This document shows positions 26,701 to 39,649 of a stretch of 64,000 nt of DNA, in pieces; within the stretch, counting starts at the first letter, position 1; every line of letters begins with the position of its first letter. Where the stretch lies: the NCBI GenBank assembly GCA_018873245.2, contig JAEMBT020000001.1:4308001-4372000 (forward strand), in the 5' to 3' direction. The notes under the pieces were generated by a model. It saw only the letters and a list, made by a program, of their open reading frames with translations, searched no databases and had not been told where the DNA came from. The translations under genes and the position numbers were made by a program. Origin of the DNA: Archegozetes longisetosus (Eukaryota > Arthropoda > Arachnida > Sarcoptiformes > Trhypochthoniidae).

Positions 26701-29700
26701 GCTGTTATCAATTGTTATAAAGAGCACACTTTCCTAATCTACAATTTGGTATGCAAAGAGATTAAACTTTTCTTGCGTTTATATTCATGGTTTCTTAAGC
26801 ATAAATTTAGAAAATTTTATAAACAAAACTCATTCTTCAGTGAAAGCCTGAGTGAATTAAGTCATTTGAAACTGCATTGTATAATCTGACAAATAGGAAA
26901 TTAAAATTCATATTAACATCCGTTTACTCTCTAATAGAAAAATATGACTTTCACACTAATCGTATTTTCTATGGGTAGTATTTGATCGAAAAGTGTGATC
27001 ATGCAATCTATTTTTATGCTAATCTATTTATATTGCATTTCTCAAGGCTCTTCTAAAACTCAGTTCAAACTGTAGTTTATTTTAGACTTAATTCCTTATA
27101 TAACGTCTTAATCATTAACATATTTTAATTGTTAGCACATTCAAATGCATTCTAATCGTGGCAATCAATCATAAATAGGGTAATATTGATGTCAATTTTT
27201 TACACTTCGCTTCAGACTAATGTTTTGAAATCAATATTGGGAACGTTTTGAGCACTTTGTTGCATATAAATGTTGGAAAAAGATGACACGAAGTAAAAGT
27301 ATTTCTAAAAATTTGTTGAAGCTATCAAAATATTTTGCCGTTATAATCTTATGTTGAACAGCATAAAAATTGTTGGCATGCTTTATAATGGCTTTTAGTA
27401 TAATGCTGTTGTAGAATATAAACGAGTGGTGAAGATATAGGATTTTTAATTAAAATATTTTACTCTCTTTCATCAAGTGATGATTTCAATTTTGGTTGGA
27501 TAATATATAAAAATAGTCCTGATTTTCATATAGTGAAGTTTGGTATTGATTATCGCGTAGGTTTTTATAGATTAGGAAAACTTCATAAATACAAAGTTGC
27601 GTCTGTTTTCGACTCATTAAAACTTCGATCTATATTTACTTTTCTTACTACGATTGTAATCGCAATCATTAGCTAAACGTTGAAAATCCTAAACTACTCG
27701 GAAACAACAGATTCTTTAGAAGAGCTACAATTGAAGTAAGTGATCATTATCATGAATGATAGAAATTTGTAGCTTCAAATAGATCAGCCTTTAGCTATAA
27801 TTAACTCAATTTCTTAAGACAATAGATGTAAGAGTTATAAAGCTTTGATTGGTTCAACTTTAATTAGTAAATCAATATTTTATTAGATTCTTAAATCTTC
27901 ATTTGTTTTATCTGTTTTTCCATTTGATTGTTGACTATCAAACTACTAAAAGATTCGTTTGTTTCATATAACTTGTAATTCAATGTAAATATTGCTTTAA
28001 GCCTTGTTACTAAGCTTGCTCATTGTCAACGGTTTTCCTTTCAATGTTATTAAGATATTAAATTTATATTCCTTTCTAATTGAATATGTATGAGATGTTG
28101 CAAAATATTGACAAATATATATTGTTTCTGTCTACTACTTTTCATCATTAGAATATCAAATTGAATAGATTTCTCACCTAAATTATGACAATAATTAAAA
28201 AATGAAACTTTATAGGCTTGTTACTTCTTATTCTATTTAAATAATATATTACTTTATTCAATCAAATTGAAATCTAATACTAAAAATGTTTTATCGATCA
28301 TCAGAAAGACCTTAAAAATGAATATTCTTAAGAAATAGAATATCTGATGGTTGAGCTATTCTCTCCCTAATATTTGTATATGATAAATCGCAAGTTTTTA
28401 TATGAAAAAATTAATTGTGATGGGGATTGAATTCCAGCTCAATCTTCAATTGAGTTAGTTTTAATAATTTATTTTAATCTCCTTTTTTTATCTTATAAAA
28501 AATCCCAAAAGACAAAAGTCTTAAAACATATTCTTATGAGCAGAAAGAAACAAAACTTAAAGATCAATAACAGTAAAAGTACTTAACCATAAAATGTTCA
28601 GTTTTTCATTATAATTATTGAGTAACTGAAATACATTTGTGCAGTATTTTTAGCATTAATAGCATTAAATCATGAACAAATCTCAGGTGAATTAAGAAAC
28701 ACTAAAAGCAGACGATTTTTTGCTTCAGTGCCAAATAGATGTGGAGATCGCTTTTTATTAGAGAGCTTGCATTTACGTCTTTCTTTTTTATGGTATCACT
28801 TTTACTACTACAGTATTGTTTGAGTAGAGAGTAATACAGTTCGTGACTTCATATTAGATGATTTATAGAAGCGATAAAAGCGATTTAATAACTAACGTAA
28901 TGTATCAAATTTAATATTTTTAGTCATGATAACTGATAATCGTATCTACAACTTTGTGCTAGTAGCACTTTATGGCCTAGTATGTAATGTCAATTTAGTA
29001 TTCGGATTAGTGGTGGTTGTCAACTATAGTTTGAGTCATGTCAAATCAAATTCCTTACTAATGCGTTAACTTGTGACTTGCTCGTTCGAGTCTGTTAAGT
29101 CATTTTTTCATAAAAAGCATCAGTTTCATTAGTTTTACTCTTAAATAATTAATATTACATTTGTTTTGAAATAGAAGCGTTAGAATAAGTAATAGAAAAG
29201 GTGAAACTTAATTAAATTTATATATATAAAAAGCGTTATCTTCTATTATTATAGTTGACTTCAAATCAAATATTGTCCAATCTCCAAATTTGATCAAATA
29301 TACTAACGCTAGTAGCAAGATGGTTCAGAACTTTACTCTTACACCATATAACTCTAAAAATCTATTAAGACTTCTCAAACTTCAGATATATTTACTGGGT
29401 TATAAATAGGTCGAACCTGTTTACAGAACTGTGAAGTAGATGTTAAACTTGAATAGCTCCGATAAAACACCATAAACTCACATAGCACTGAATATTAGGT
29501 GACTCGTCAAATATTAAAGTAAATTAGATTTATAAAAATAAGCGCGAAAGTGGCTTCAATTCAGATATCAGTTCTGACGGGCACTTGGTGAGTGTCTCAA
29601 AGAAGTTTCCCAAATTGCAGGACTGCATTACAGAATATTTCAGTTTATAGAACAAATGGCTATCGTATAATTTGAGTTATATCTCAATTGCTGGTCATAT

Positions 29701-31477
29701 TTTTATTTCTGTTCTACTTTGATCTGATTGTTGGAACAGTTGAGTGGGTAGAAGTATGAATGCGATAATAGTGGTCTCAGGGCATCACAAAACTGAATAA
29801 GTAACTTGAATTCAGGAATGCATTTGAGACAGTAGCAAAGCCGGTAAGAGTTGAACTGCACGGGCCCCCTCAACTTCAATTCAAGCTTAATTCAAGAGAG
29901 ATTTCGCTGAAAGAAAGCCTACTTTTCTCTTAGAATTAAATTTACTTAAGTTACAAAGTTTTCTTATAACTCAATAGACTATCAATAACATAGTGATAGT
30001 AATTCCAATTTTAGCCTAACGCAAAATCTATGAAAACTAACTTCGTGTTTCCATGCTTAAAACTTTGTTTCGACGTCAACTTTTTGGAGTAGGAAAATTC
30101 TTAGATCAACAATGATGGTACTACTGAGCACGAGATTTAAAGTTTCAATTTTTAGCTTAAAGACTTAGTTCTATTGAAATCTATTACAGATTCAATTGAA
30201 CTTTCAAAAAATGTATTTTTCTATTGAGATGTGAACGTTATTCGAAACGATAGAAATTCTCAGTTGGAATGTTAAGAACATTCTACCAGAAATGTATTAT
30301 TACCAAATCAATCAAGTCGTCAATTATGAACAGAGTTTCTAAATTTTCGCGAGTACCACTGCTTATCTGATTATTTGAACTTTGGAGACTATAAAATTAG
30401 CATAGATAATCTAAAAGTAAGAATAGTCAGTGTTCATTCATGTTTCGAAAAATCAAGTATTTCACGCTTTCCTTTGAAGTTTTGAACTTTCCTAAATTGG
30501 CAATTTTTTTCAAAATGGATCCGAAGTTTTTCTAAATTTGTCGACTTTCATTCAAAAAATGCAAGGCTTTTTAACCTTTCAAGAGTTTTGGTGAGATTGA
30601 GGGAACATCTGAAAAAGAATTCAAGTCATTTTAGACGCCAATCAAATTACAAAAGAAATATAACCTCAACTTCTATATGAATTAGGAACTCCCAAAAGCA
30701 TTTAGCCTTATTAGGAAAAATTTTATGGTCAAAATTGAGTTACTCTTGCGCTTAAAATCTAATTTAACAATTTTAAAGCATTATAAGGCTTTTGTTAGGA
30801 AATTTGATCAGAAAGCCCTTATTTTTGTCCGAAATTTGCAGGCTTTTAGTTCGAAAAAAGAGATAGTTTTAAAACTATCTAATTTATTGATTTTCACAAC
30901 AGTTGTTATAATATTTGCCGTCATATTTTAGATCCAGAATAGGTTTTAAGAGAACAATAAAAACAAAAATAATGGATCTAATAATAGTCAAGAATCATGA
31001 AGTAATCTTAAAGCTATTTGTATACAGGCTTCGGAACCTATTGCCAGTTTCCTAACAACTTATTGATATCAATGAGAAATATTCAGACTTCGTATGTTGT
31101 ATTATAAATTTAGCTTGAAAAATAGGCATTCTAAAAAACTTTTCAGCAAATCTTTCAAACAAGCATTTGTCGAGTCATAAAAGTGTTTAGACAGATAATT
31201 AAGAACAGTTTAGAAATCAAATTAAAACTAAACAAGTCGAGTTTACATCAATGAATTGACTTAATATATAACAAATTTTGATCGCTTCAATAGCTCGCAA
31301 CTTGTATGGAATCGTTGAGTCAACTAATTGTAATAGACTTTCAAAAGGGCATCAGTGCAATCAATTCTATGATGTATTAACAAAATGATGCAAAATTACG
31401 CCAAGATAACGTTAAAGTGGAAACAGAGCAGGCCAAAGTTGTGAAGATCGATCAAAACCATGCCTTGAAGTGAAGTA
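23756..31477. other. Spacer upstream of the elongase
   Basis: It should contain the elongase promoter and 5'-UTR exon. Otherwise it is AT-rich with no recognisable gene. A hAT-like word CAGTAGCAAAGCCGG occurs at 29831. Confidence 0.5.
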
Positions 31478-32030
31478 GTGGTATTCGTCAATTCTGCTGC
31501 TCAATCGGAAGCAAAGAATTTTGAGAAAAGACGAACCACGAGACAAACATGGATTAAGGACACACTCAAGTATTATACTTCTGTATATTTTGCGATCACA
31601 CAACCAATTGATTATACGGTTCAGAAACAGTTAGTATATATCTGTGTCACATAATAGATATGGAGATATGATTCAGTTCAGGTTTAAGGATAGTTATTAC
31701 AGCTTCAAGTTTGCGTTAGGCTAATACAAAGTGTCCGAACTTGAAGTATATCTTAAAAGCAGACACTAGCATCATTGTTAACGTTGAGAGAAGTCCAAAA
31801 CTTTCAAAACTATAATAACTGGTTATTTGTTGTCAAAGCAGATGTTCGAAGAGAATAGAGCAGTAAATGGTGTTTAGCTAAAGGAATGTGTCTCAATGAC
31901 AAATATTTCCATTTTGTGAGTGGAGCCGCATTTTTTATCGCAAAAGATGTGACGAAAAAACTGAATAAAGTGATCGAAAACTATTCCGATAAGTTTATTG
32001 ATATAGACGATACTTTTTGACTATAATGCT
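31478..32030 (+). pseudogene. Broken beta-1,3-galactosyltransferase (GT31) copy
   Basis: Four consecutive blocks in changing frames match the order of conserved segments in beta-1,3-galactosyltransferases, Golgi type II membrane enzymes that extend glycans. Block 1 (from 31478) reads VVFVNSAA then FEKRRTTRQTWIKD, the family's RxxxRxTW region. Block 2 (from 31659) reads YGDMIQFRFKDSYYSFKFAL, matching the ygDiiq..F.DsY segment. Block 3 (from 31726) reads KCPNLKYILKADTSIIVNVE, with the metal-binding DxD region changed to DTS. Block 4 (about 31892-32022) reads YFHFVSGAAFFIAKDV then IDIDDTFLT, matching the SG..fv and EDV segments. TAA and TAG stops and frame changes with almost no spacing between blocks mean frameshifts, not introns. 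The N-terminal anchor is not seen. Confidence 0.8.
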
Positions 32031-33514
32031 AGCAGAAATGCTAGTGTTGAAAGATATAATAACAATCAGTTTGTTGATGGTAGCTGTAAGATTGATGCTT
32101 ACAAAATGTTTTATTATTGCATTGTTTAAATGTGAAACTAGACAACAGGTATTCGCTTTTTGAATCAATAGAAGGCAATAAATCCAATTGGTTCAACTTA
32201 TGATAGAAACAAATAATTAAAAGCCTTTCGAACAAGTTTAAATTGCTTTTTTACAATTTAATATTTGTTATAGGAATTTTTATGTAAGAACACCGCCGTG
32301 GCTACGTACGAAGTATAGCGTGTATACTCTACCACGACCTGAGTGCGAAATTAAGCAAAATCTCAATATCTTAATATATATTCAGTTGATTTGCGTATAA
32401 ATCTCATTATTAAGCTTTAGCAACAGTAAATTGACTTAATTTTAGCTATCATGTTATTCCGTACTATTTCTGTCAAAGCTAGAACTCATTAATCACACGA
32501 ATCATACGATAGGAGAATTGTTCAAAAATTGTTTATCACCGGTATTTCATTACTTTATTAACCTTTAAAAATAATTGACCAGCATGTAATGATTTACAAT
32601 CAAATTTAGTTAGTTTATTTTTAAATGATTAGAAATTTCGAGAAGTTTATGATTTTTGATTGCATTTGAACAACTTATAAATGCTAGCTCATTCTCGAAT
32701 TGACTAACTATATCAAACCATTCAAGTGCTCATATTTTATTTCACAAATTTAAAATTATCTTTGCTTTCAATATTTTCCAACTTCTCAGTGTGAATCAAT
32801 AATCATTTATTTATTTATGCAATAATTAGCTTCCAATTAAATGTGCGAAATCATTAATGCAAGCTCTTTGAGAATTGAGCCTTTGAAACCCGAACCCGTT
32901 CAGAGAGATTCTGATTTTTGTAAAACTGAATTGAATCAAGTTAATTGTAAGCTGATTATTGCAATGTTGTTTATCGGTATGTTGTTTCTTAGGTCGAGCA
33001 GATAAACGTGAATTGATAAGTCTTAGAATGATATAAGTTATATATTGACAGATTAGATAATCTAATTATAACAGATATCACAAAATTGAACACTTATGGA
33101 TATGAAGTAAGAGCTTTCGATAAAATCATTGCAAACGATCATGACTTGAATCTGAAAAAATATGCTAAACAATAGAAGGGGTTAATAATAAGTTAGAAAC
33201 AATGAATGTCATCAAACTAGTTGATAACAAAAATGACAATAACAGGTGTTACATTAATTAAATGCTCAATATAAATGACAGTAAGGTGACAATTGAATGA
33301 CAATTTAATCACATGCTACAACAGTATGTTTTCACATCAGAGTGATTATAAAAATATTAAACATACTTTTCTCATGACTACCCAATTAAACACTGATAGC
33401 ATGTAAACAGATATTAAATATATTTTGATTAGACAACAAATAATACCTATTAATACGTCGTTAGAAAGCTTCATATACAATATATAATAAAATAATATTA
33501 GATCACAATCAAGT
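32031..33514. other. Spacer between the GT31 relic and the gene B 3' end
   Basis: No gene was seen. Confidence 0.6.
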
Positions 33515-33520
33515 TTTATT
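33515..33520 (-). promoter_or_regulatory. Probable poly(A) signal of gene B
   Basis: AATAAA on the minus strand about 114 bases past the gene B stop codon. In such AT-rich DNA this can occur by chance. Confidence 0.4.
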
Positions 33521-33633
33521 CTGATTGAACTCATTGAGAATATTCTGATTGTATTGATTAAGAATATTCTGAATATTTGATTGAAACAAAAGAAAATGAG
33601 TAGAAATGAAAAAAACATAAATAGATAATTAAG

Positions 33634-33828
33634 TTAAACGCAAGTGGCTTCACCGATGGTCTCATTAGTCTGACACTTGACATGACCCTTGGGGTCACAT
33701 TCGACAACAGTATTGGCAGGCCTTTTGCCTCTATTCCTTCTTCTTCTTTGTTTGACGCGTTCAACATTTCTCCGATAGCTAGTGATAACCAGACCAACAA
33801 ACAGTGCGATATATATGAGAACAACAAC
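33634..33828 (-). CDS. Gene B, last coding exon: membrane helix and basic cytosolic tail
   Basis: This exon encodes the last 64 residues of gene B. An acceptor (taacag) precedes it and the frame starts at phase 0, as in gene A. Residues 1-17 (VVVLIYIALFVGLVITS) are a membrane helix, then comes a strongly basic stretch (VKQRRRRNRGKR). The tail carries VECDPKGHVKCQTNETIGE and ends ATCV, which fits a class I PDZ ligand. The paralogous exon at 5245-5451 has DCDHRGRTRCETLDESI at the same place. AATAAA on this strand at 33515-33520 can serve as poly(A) signal. The family is not recognised; a small channel-accessory or adhesion-type protein is possible but unsupported. Confidence 0.87.
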   Translation of the reverse strand, partial: VVVLIYIALFVGLVITSYRRNVERVKQRRRRNRGKRPANTVVECDPKGHVKCQTNETIGEATCV

Positions 33829-34593
33829 CTGTTAATCAAAAGAGATTATTTTAATTAAGTTTTTAAGCTTAAAATCCATTGTGAATCTATTTTCAAGTTT
33901 GGAGTGTTTGTAAGCAAAGAGTTCCACTTGAGTGCCATTCACTATGTGAAGGGTTCTTCAAGTGTTTGTTGGAATTAATTGTAGCCTTAGAATCAAAGTT
34001 GACGAAACAATATTCTAACTAAAGCCTACCCTTAGCTTAAGAGAAACACTTAAATTGGTTTTACTTTTGGCATGTAATATAAACTAGAATTCTAGTGGAA
34101 ATGCATTAGTTTCTGGTCTTAGTTTCAGCTCTTATTGCGTTCCGCTTCGCAAATACAACTACTTCTGGCCAGATGATCGTCTTGACAAACATGAATTGCA
34201 GCATGATAACAGCAATTGTTTTTGTGCTTCTAGATAATAAAAGCTTCCCAAAAACAAACAAAATACTATTGCACGCATATTAAACTTGAATGTCTCCTTT
34301 CTAATCATGTCATAATGTATTTATTGAGCCTTTACAAATTAAGTCTTTTCTCTAGTTTATTTTATGCTCTTTATCATTTAGTTCTACCTTTGACTCAAGT
34401 GCTTCTCTGCTATTAATTTATTCAATGCTATCTTTCTTTCTTTGATCAAAGTTTTAGGTCAAGTCATAAATGTTATTAACTTTAGAATCGATTATGAATA
34501 AGTTGATTAACCATTCATTGCTGTGATATTCATGTAGAATATTCTCTTTTATCTCAATTGACCTAAAATTTTAGATTAAATAACACGTTTAGG

Positions 34594-34610
34594 CAGTGTC
34601 GTAGCCAGAG
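34594..34610. mobile_element. Solo hAT-like terminus
   Basis: CAGTGTCGTAGCCAGAG matches the end of the MITEs at 17.2 and 21.1 kb, but no inverted partner is seen nearby and the following bases differ. Probably a relic or the end of another family member. Confidence 0.35.
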
Positions 34611-35046
34611 TTTGAAGAGGAAAAACAAAAATACTGCAATTGAAAACTTTTTAGCCAATAGTTCTATGAGTCTATACTTTTAGTAGAAGACTAGCTGAAC
34701 ATGAAAGCTGTAAATAATTAACTATTTCTTATTTTCAGTTTAATTGAAAATCCAGTGCTTGGGTGATAGTCTCAATGGATTACATCCATACAGACTCTAA
34801 TGAAAGGAAAAAGAAATGTAGGTGAGACTCAGTCATACTACTCCAACGATAATAGTAATAACAATATAAGTCAAATCAGCTTCAATCAGAAATAGATGAA
34901 ACAAGCAACCTACAGTTATTCTTTTCTTACAATATCTTACAATATATCTCATTGAAAGTAAACTAAATAGTTGATTTGAGCTGCATGAAACATTTATGCA
35001 AGATAAACATGAAACATGGATATATATATGAATTTTTGAAGTAAAC

Positions 35047-35235
35047 CTCTGGTCGTGTCATCTTTTCTATGATCATCAATCAAAGAAGCAATACAGTAAT
35101 ATAATCTTTTCCCAATAATTGAGTGTTTGTCACTCTCATATGTCATATTGAAGCTATAGTGGACAACTTTGCCAACTTTGTGACAACCATTTATATGAAT
35201 GACCAAATTCTGAGTAGTACGTGAAGGAACAACTT
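35047..35235 (-). CDS. Exon-like ORF in gene B intron 4, unplaced
   Basis: This is a protein-like open stretch with higher GC than its surroundings. It reads NLVIHINGCHKVGKVVHYSF, FNMTYESDKHS and GKRLYYCIASLIDDHRKDD, with a possible N-glycosylation site (NMT) and two Cys. A ccatag acceptor and a gtttac donor would give a 189-nt exon of phase 1-1. Its pattern NL....N.C is repeated in the tentative gene B exon 2 (NLSFRTNSC), so it may be an ectodomain exon of the same family. Phase would let it precede the gene A exon at 13732-13855, but then A would start inside B. It could also belong to a nested unrelated gene. The family is not recognised. Confidence 0.45.
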
Positions 35236-36858
35236 CTATGGAATTTATCAGGTTTCCAAAGAATAAAAGAGCAGAACGTTTAAATTCAATAAATAAACTT
35301 TTAGTGATCATATGATTAAAAGTTAGAAATGATGGAAAAGTTACTCCTATGGTTCAAAATGAAAGAGTTCTGAACTGATTACGAATTCTGGTTGGATTGT
35401 AATAATCGAGTTGAGTTGGCGTTCACTCGCTATGAACTTAATATATTTGGCATATTTTAGTCAAATTGGAGATTATTAATGATAAATTCATGTAAGATAT
35501 AATTACGCTTAACGACAAAAGCTATTACCCGAGTAATGAATGCTATTGATTGGCTTATCTTCTTTCTTAAACATCGCTAATCGATTCTGAGCGGTTCAGC
35601 AAAATAAACTCAATCTTCTTCCTAGACTTTTTTGTAGTCGACTTATTATTCAAATTGTAATAGCATTAGCTTTGTAGTGATTGACCATCTGGTGGTTCGC
35701 ACTAGATAAAATTAAACCACTCCTCAAATGATTCTTTGGTCGAGGAGAGACTCAAACGTTTGTCGCTTTATTTGAAAAGAGCTTCAAATACAATGTTTTC
35801 ATAGAATATCAAGAAGTTATTGATGAAAAGATTTATACGATAATTATATTATTCGACAAAAGTATTGTACAATAGCAGCATTTCATGCACTATTCATTAT
35901 GAATAACAATAATTTTAATTATTATGCAATTTATTAACTATTCCTTAGTTATTGAGATCTCATTATTTAACTCTATGAAGTATTATATATTAATATTAGT
36001 CTAAGTTGTTTATGCGCGGATTCATAGATCAGAAGCATCAGAAGCGTGTACAGCCGACAATTTGAATTATGAGTATTAGAATTCTAGAATAATATAATGC
36101 TAAATAAGTATCCAATTAAAAGTTTTTGACTGGAGTACTTAAAACTTGTTCATTACATGTTATTACATAATTAAGCTGACTATTGAATATTTCATAACTT
36201 CATATTCATGTTTATTGAATGAATTTTCAAAATGTTAATGTGACTAAACTTTCAGAAGAAGATAAAGTATAACTAAAGCCTAAAATTTTGTTTAGATCGT
36301 TGGCATCTAAAATGTTCGCAGCTCTAGTTGCAATCAATACTTTTGTATATTATACAAACTTTCAGCTATTCGTTTGTAAACCTTTCAATCGAATTTTGTA
36401 TTTTGAGTCAATTTGTCGATAATTCAATAATTTATTCAATACTGATCCTGAAAAACTGGGTAATCAAAATGCAGATCAGTGTTTTAGGAATCTATGCACT
36501 AAGGGAATATTTGATTAGCTCAAAATTTCTTTTGGATCGATCAGGAAGATATATACGGAATCTTCCTCTCAATCGAGTCCTTAATTTAGGAGAACAAGTT
36601 CTTTATTTGTGATCGCAATTTTCATGATCATTGTGTCTTTCATTCGTTGTTTAACTTAACAAATATAATAAGAAAGTTTCTAATTTAGCAAAAAAAACTA
36701 ATTTGTTTGCTTAGCTTCTGTAATAAATAGTCAACATAGAAAACAAATGCATTTATCATGTCTATAGTCAGAAACAAGCTTTCATTAAATTGACAAAATA
36801 AATTGAGCTGAATATCAGAAAAATTATGTTCATTAAGCTAAGACTTTAAAATCAGGTT

Positions 36859-37071
36859 CTACTTAGAAGTTACCGCCTTTTCCGGAATGAGGACATGAAA
36901 GTTGCGAAACTTTAGAAAAGCTTTTTTCAACTCTTCTTCACAATGGACGTGTTTCTTATATACTATAATAACAAGTCTTAATGAATAAATAATTAGATTT
37001 TGATGAACTAGACTTTGGAGGTCTGGTAAGTGTTTCATATCCGAAAGCATGGAATCTAAAAAAGCTGACAT
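36859..37071 (-). CDS. Hypothetical ORF, 70 residues, in gene B intron 4
   Basis: An ATG frame reads MSAFLDSMLSDMKHLPDLQ, then LIIYSLRLVIIVYKKHVHC, then EELKKAFLKFRNFHVLIPEK. A possible donor (gcg/gtaact) lies near the end and an aattag acceptor sits just before the ATG. It is on the same strand as the exon-like ORF at 35.1 kb, but the phases (0 and 1) do not join. No family is recognised. Confidence 0.25.
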   Translation of the reverse strand: MSAFLDSMLSDMKHLPDLQSLVHQNLIIYSLRLVIIVYKKHVHCEEELKKAFLKFRNFHVLIPEKAVTSK

Positions 37072-37939
37072 TTGGTAACCTAATTTATAGAGGAATATTG
37101 TTATGTTAGCGATAAATTTTAGTGCGACTTTTGCATTAGCATTAATGTATAGTTTGCAATAAACTTATATTGTATTCTATTGTATGAGGGTTCGCTTTAG
37201 TGCTACAAAAACAGAATTCTTTTTTCTTTTGATCATGTAATATATATTCTGATGGTATAATCAGCTCTAACCCACAGTATGCTCACAACTACTTTATTGT
37301 GAGAGATACTCGACACTCATCTTTAAAGTGTTTATATATAGCTCTAGTGAAAATGCAAATTGAATTTAGTGTTCGCGGACCTACTATTTCTCCTAATCAA
37401 AAAAGTATAACAAAATCTTTGAGGAGTTGCCACGACACAAGTCAATTGGAAGATAGGATATGAAAAACTGAAGCTAAAGAAACCTCATTTTTGACGTGTT
37501 AGTTAGATATAAGCCAAGCTTTTTTGACATTCAGCACTCAAACTTTAAATTACATCTGATGTTACTTTGAAAATCCTAAACTATTGATCTGAACATTTGG
37601 CTTATGTTGGCTTAGACTCATTCAATTGTTGCAGATCACACTGAAAATGATATTTTTTAGTTGTAATGAGCATGAGATAACACTTATTAAGCATAAATCA
37701 ACGCTAATTAGATTTAAATGGGAGCAAGATTTACAGCTATAATCATTAAAGTAATGAAAGTCATTTAAGCCAAACATTACTTGTTTTAAGCCAGATTAAA
37801 TCTTAAAACTGAAAAATTTTTATATGATTTGGTAGTTTCTTTGACGACAAAGAATATTTTTAATACTGTCACTGGAAATATAAGAATCAAAGAAATAACA
37901 AAGATATTCAACTAAAGCTAAAATTTTATTTACTCAAAG

Positions 37940-38716
37940 TAGTGAAGAGCATAAGCTAGCTGTGAGCTGAGCTGCGCTTCAAGCTCAAGCTGTTGAGCTG
38001 AGCACATTTGAAGCCGACTTATTTAATAAAGCAAAAAAACAGTATTAACTGTAAAATAGTAATGATTATTGAATTGCTTCTCGTATGTTAGCAAATTAGG
38101 TGTTAAATTAGATCTATCTAATTGAATGATGAATTATGAATTATTGTTTTCAAAATAAATTTCACTTTAAACTGAAAACTAATGCAATAACTGTTTATTT
38201 GAAGAGAGAATTAATGATGTTTTAGGCCTTAAAAGTAATATTATTTCTATTCGCTGCTCAAATCTCTTTATATTCGAAATAAAATAATCTCAAATAATTT
38301 TTGATGATTATTCAAAATAAGAGAAAATTGTTGTTTGAAATTTTTTACAACATGACTTGACAAGAAAGTGAAATACAATCAGAAGACTCACAGTCACTGA
38401 TAGGTGACACAGATGTCGAAATTTGAATTCATTCTTCAGACTTTGCGATCAAATTAATATATTTTTGCGCAAGTACTTCATTATAACTTAAGATAAATAC
38501 TTGCTACAAAGATTACTACTCATTATTTCAATTTAAAATTTTTAATATAAGCTCAGCAGCGCAGCTCGCAGCTTTGATCCAAGCTTCTTAGTACCAGCGC
38601 AGCTCAGGCAAAATTTGACAGAAGCGCAGCTCAAAGCTCAAAGCTCAAAGATTTTAAGCTGCACTTATAGAAGCTCGAACTTGAAGCTCAAGATTTCAGA
38701 CCAATGCTCTTCACTA
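37940..38716. mobile_element. 777-bp non-autonomous hAT-type element with AGCTC-rich ends
   Basis: Both ends read TAGTGAAGAGCAT inward (13 bp perfect). Flanking 8-mers ACTCAAAG (37932-37939) and ACTTAAAG (38717-38724) differ at one base. About 60 bases at the left and 140 at the right are packed with GAGCT/AGCTC words, in the subterminal place where hAT transposases bind. The middle is AT-rich with no ORF. Confidence 0.8.
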
Positions 38717-39649
38717 ACTTAAAGTTGAATTCATTCATTAGTTCTGAAGTTATTCGTAAGATATGCGAAAAATAAATGCCTTAGGCATGTGTCGTTAGAC
38801 AATTTGCAACATGCGTGGTTTTGAAAATTTGGAACTAAATGAAAAATTTGGTATTCAAAATATTTAACAGCTTATATGCTTAAATTCCTATTATAGTCAT
38901 TCAATCAGTCAAATAAGCTTTCGAGCAAATCATTCCTATAGAGCTTGAGAACTATTTCAATTTTTAATATAACTCTAAACCCAATGCCCCGAAATTGATT
39001 TAAGAGAGAAATTTGAGCAAAAAAGTATTCTGTGATTTATGGTTTCATTTTTATAGCTTTTGAACAAATGGAATTCAGGCAATTTTGATATAGGAATTTC
39101 ACTATTAGTATAGTTTTCGACATAATTCATTTGATTGCTCATTCAAGCTTATAGTATAAAAGCCTTTCTAATATGATCTCTGCTCAACTCTTCAATTACT
39201 CCTTTGTATTCGTTCGTATAATACCAAATTTGATGACGGGCTAAGTCGCAACTTTCTTGCATCTATTAAAATGAACAGTCGGATAGAGTTTGGGAGTAAC
39301 GAACAGCTAAGTCTTTAGGAATAGTCTTAAGTATGAGTCGTAACTATAATCTTATGACAAAAGTTATTTTCCCTTTTGACTGACTTCTACTTTCTTTAAC
39401 TAAAGATAAGTAAAAAGTCATATAAAAGAGAGAACAAAATCATAGTCTCTATCATTCTATAAAAGATAGTGCTTTTAATGTTTAGATTAAGTTACAGAAA
39501 ATTGCAACTAAAAGATAGTCTCTTGTTATAAGAGATACTATTTATTGATATTTTGATGACAGGACTTTGTTGTTTTGGATGTATTTTTTGACCAGAAGAT
39601 AAAAGTATGTATTGTAGAGAAGCAATAAGTGAGTTGTTATCTTACTTAC

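Larger units (their letters stand above)
33829..39649 (-). other. Gene B intron 4
   Basis: A 5.8-kb phase 0 intron. It contains the exon-like ORF at 35.1 kb, the ORF at 36.9 kb, a solo hAT terminus and the 777-bp hAT-type element. Confidence 0.85.

Noticed and set aside
33346..33618. Phe/Ile-rich 90-residue frame after the gene B stop
   Set aside because: It lies in the presumed 3' UTR, has low-complexity AT-driven composition and shows no motif.
36328..36612. 94-residue plus frame
   Set aside because: No ATG at its start, no splice context and no family resemblance.
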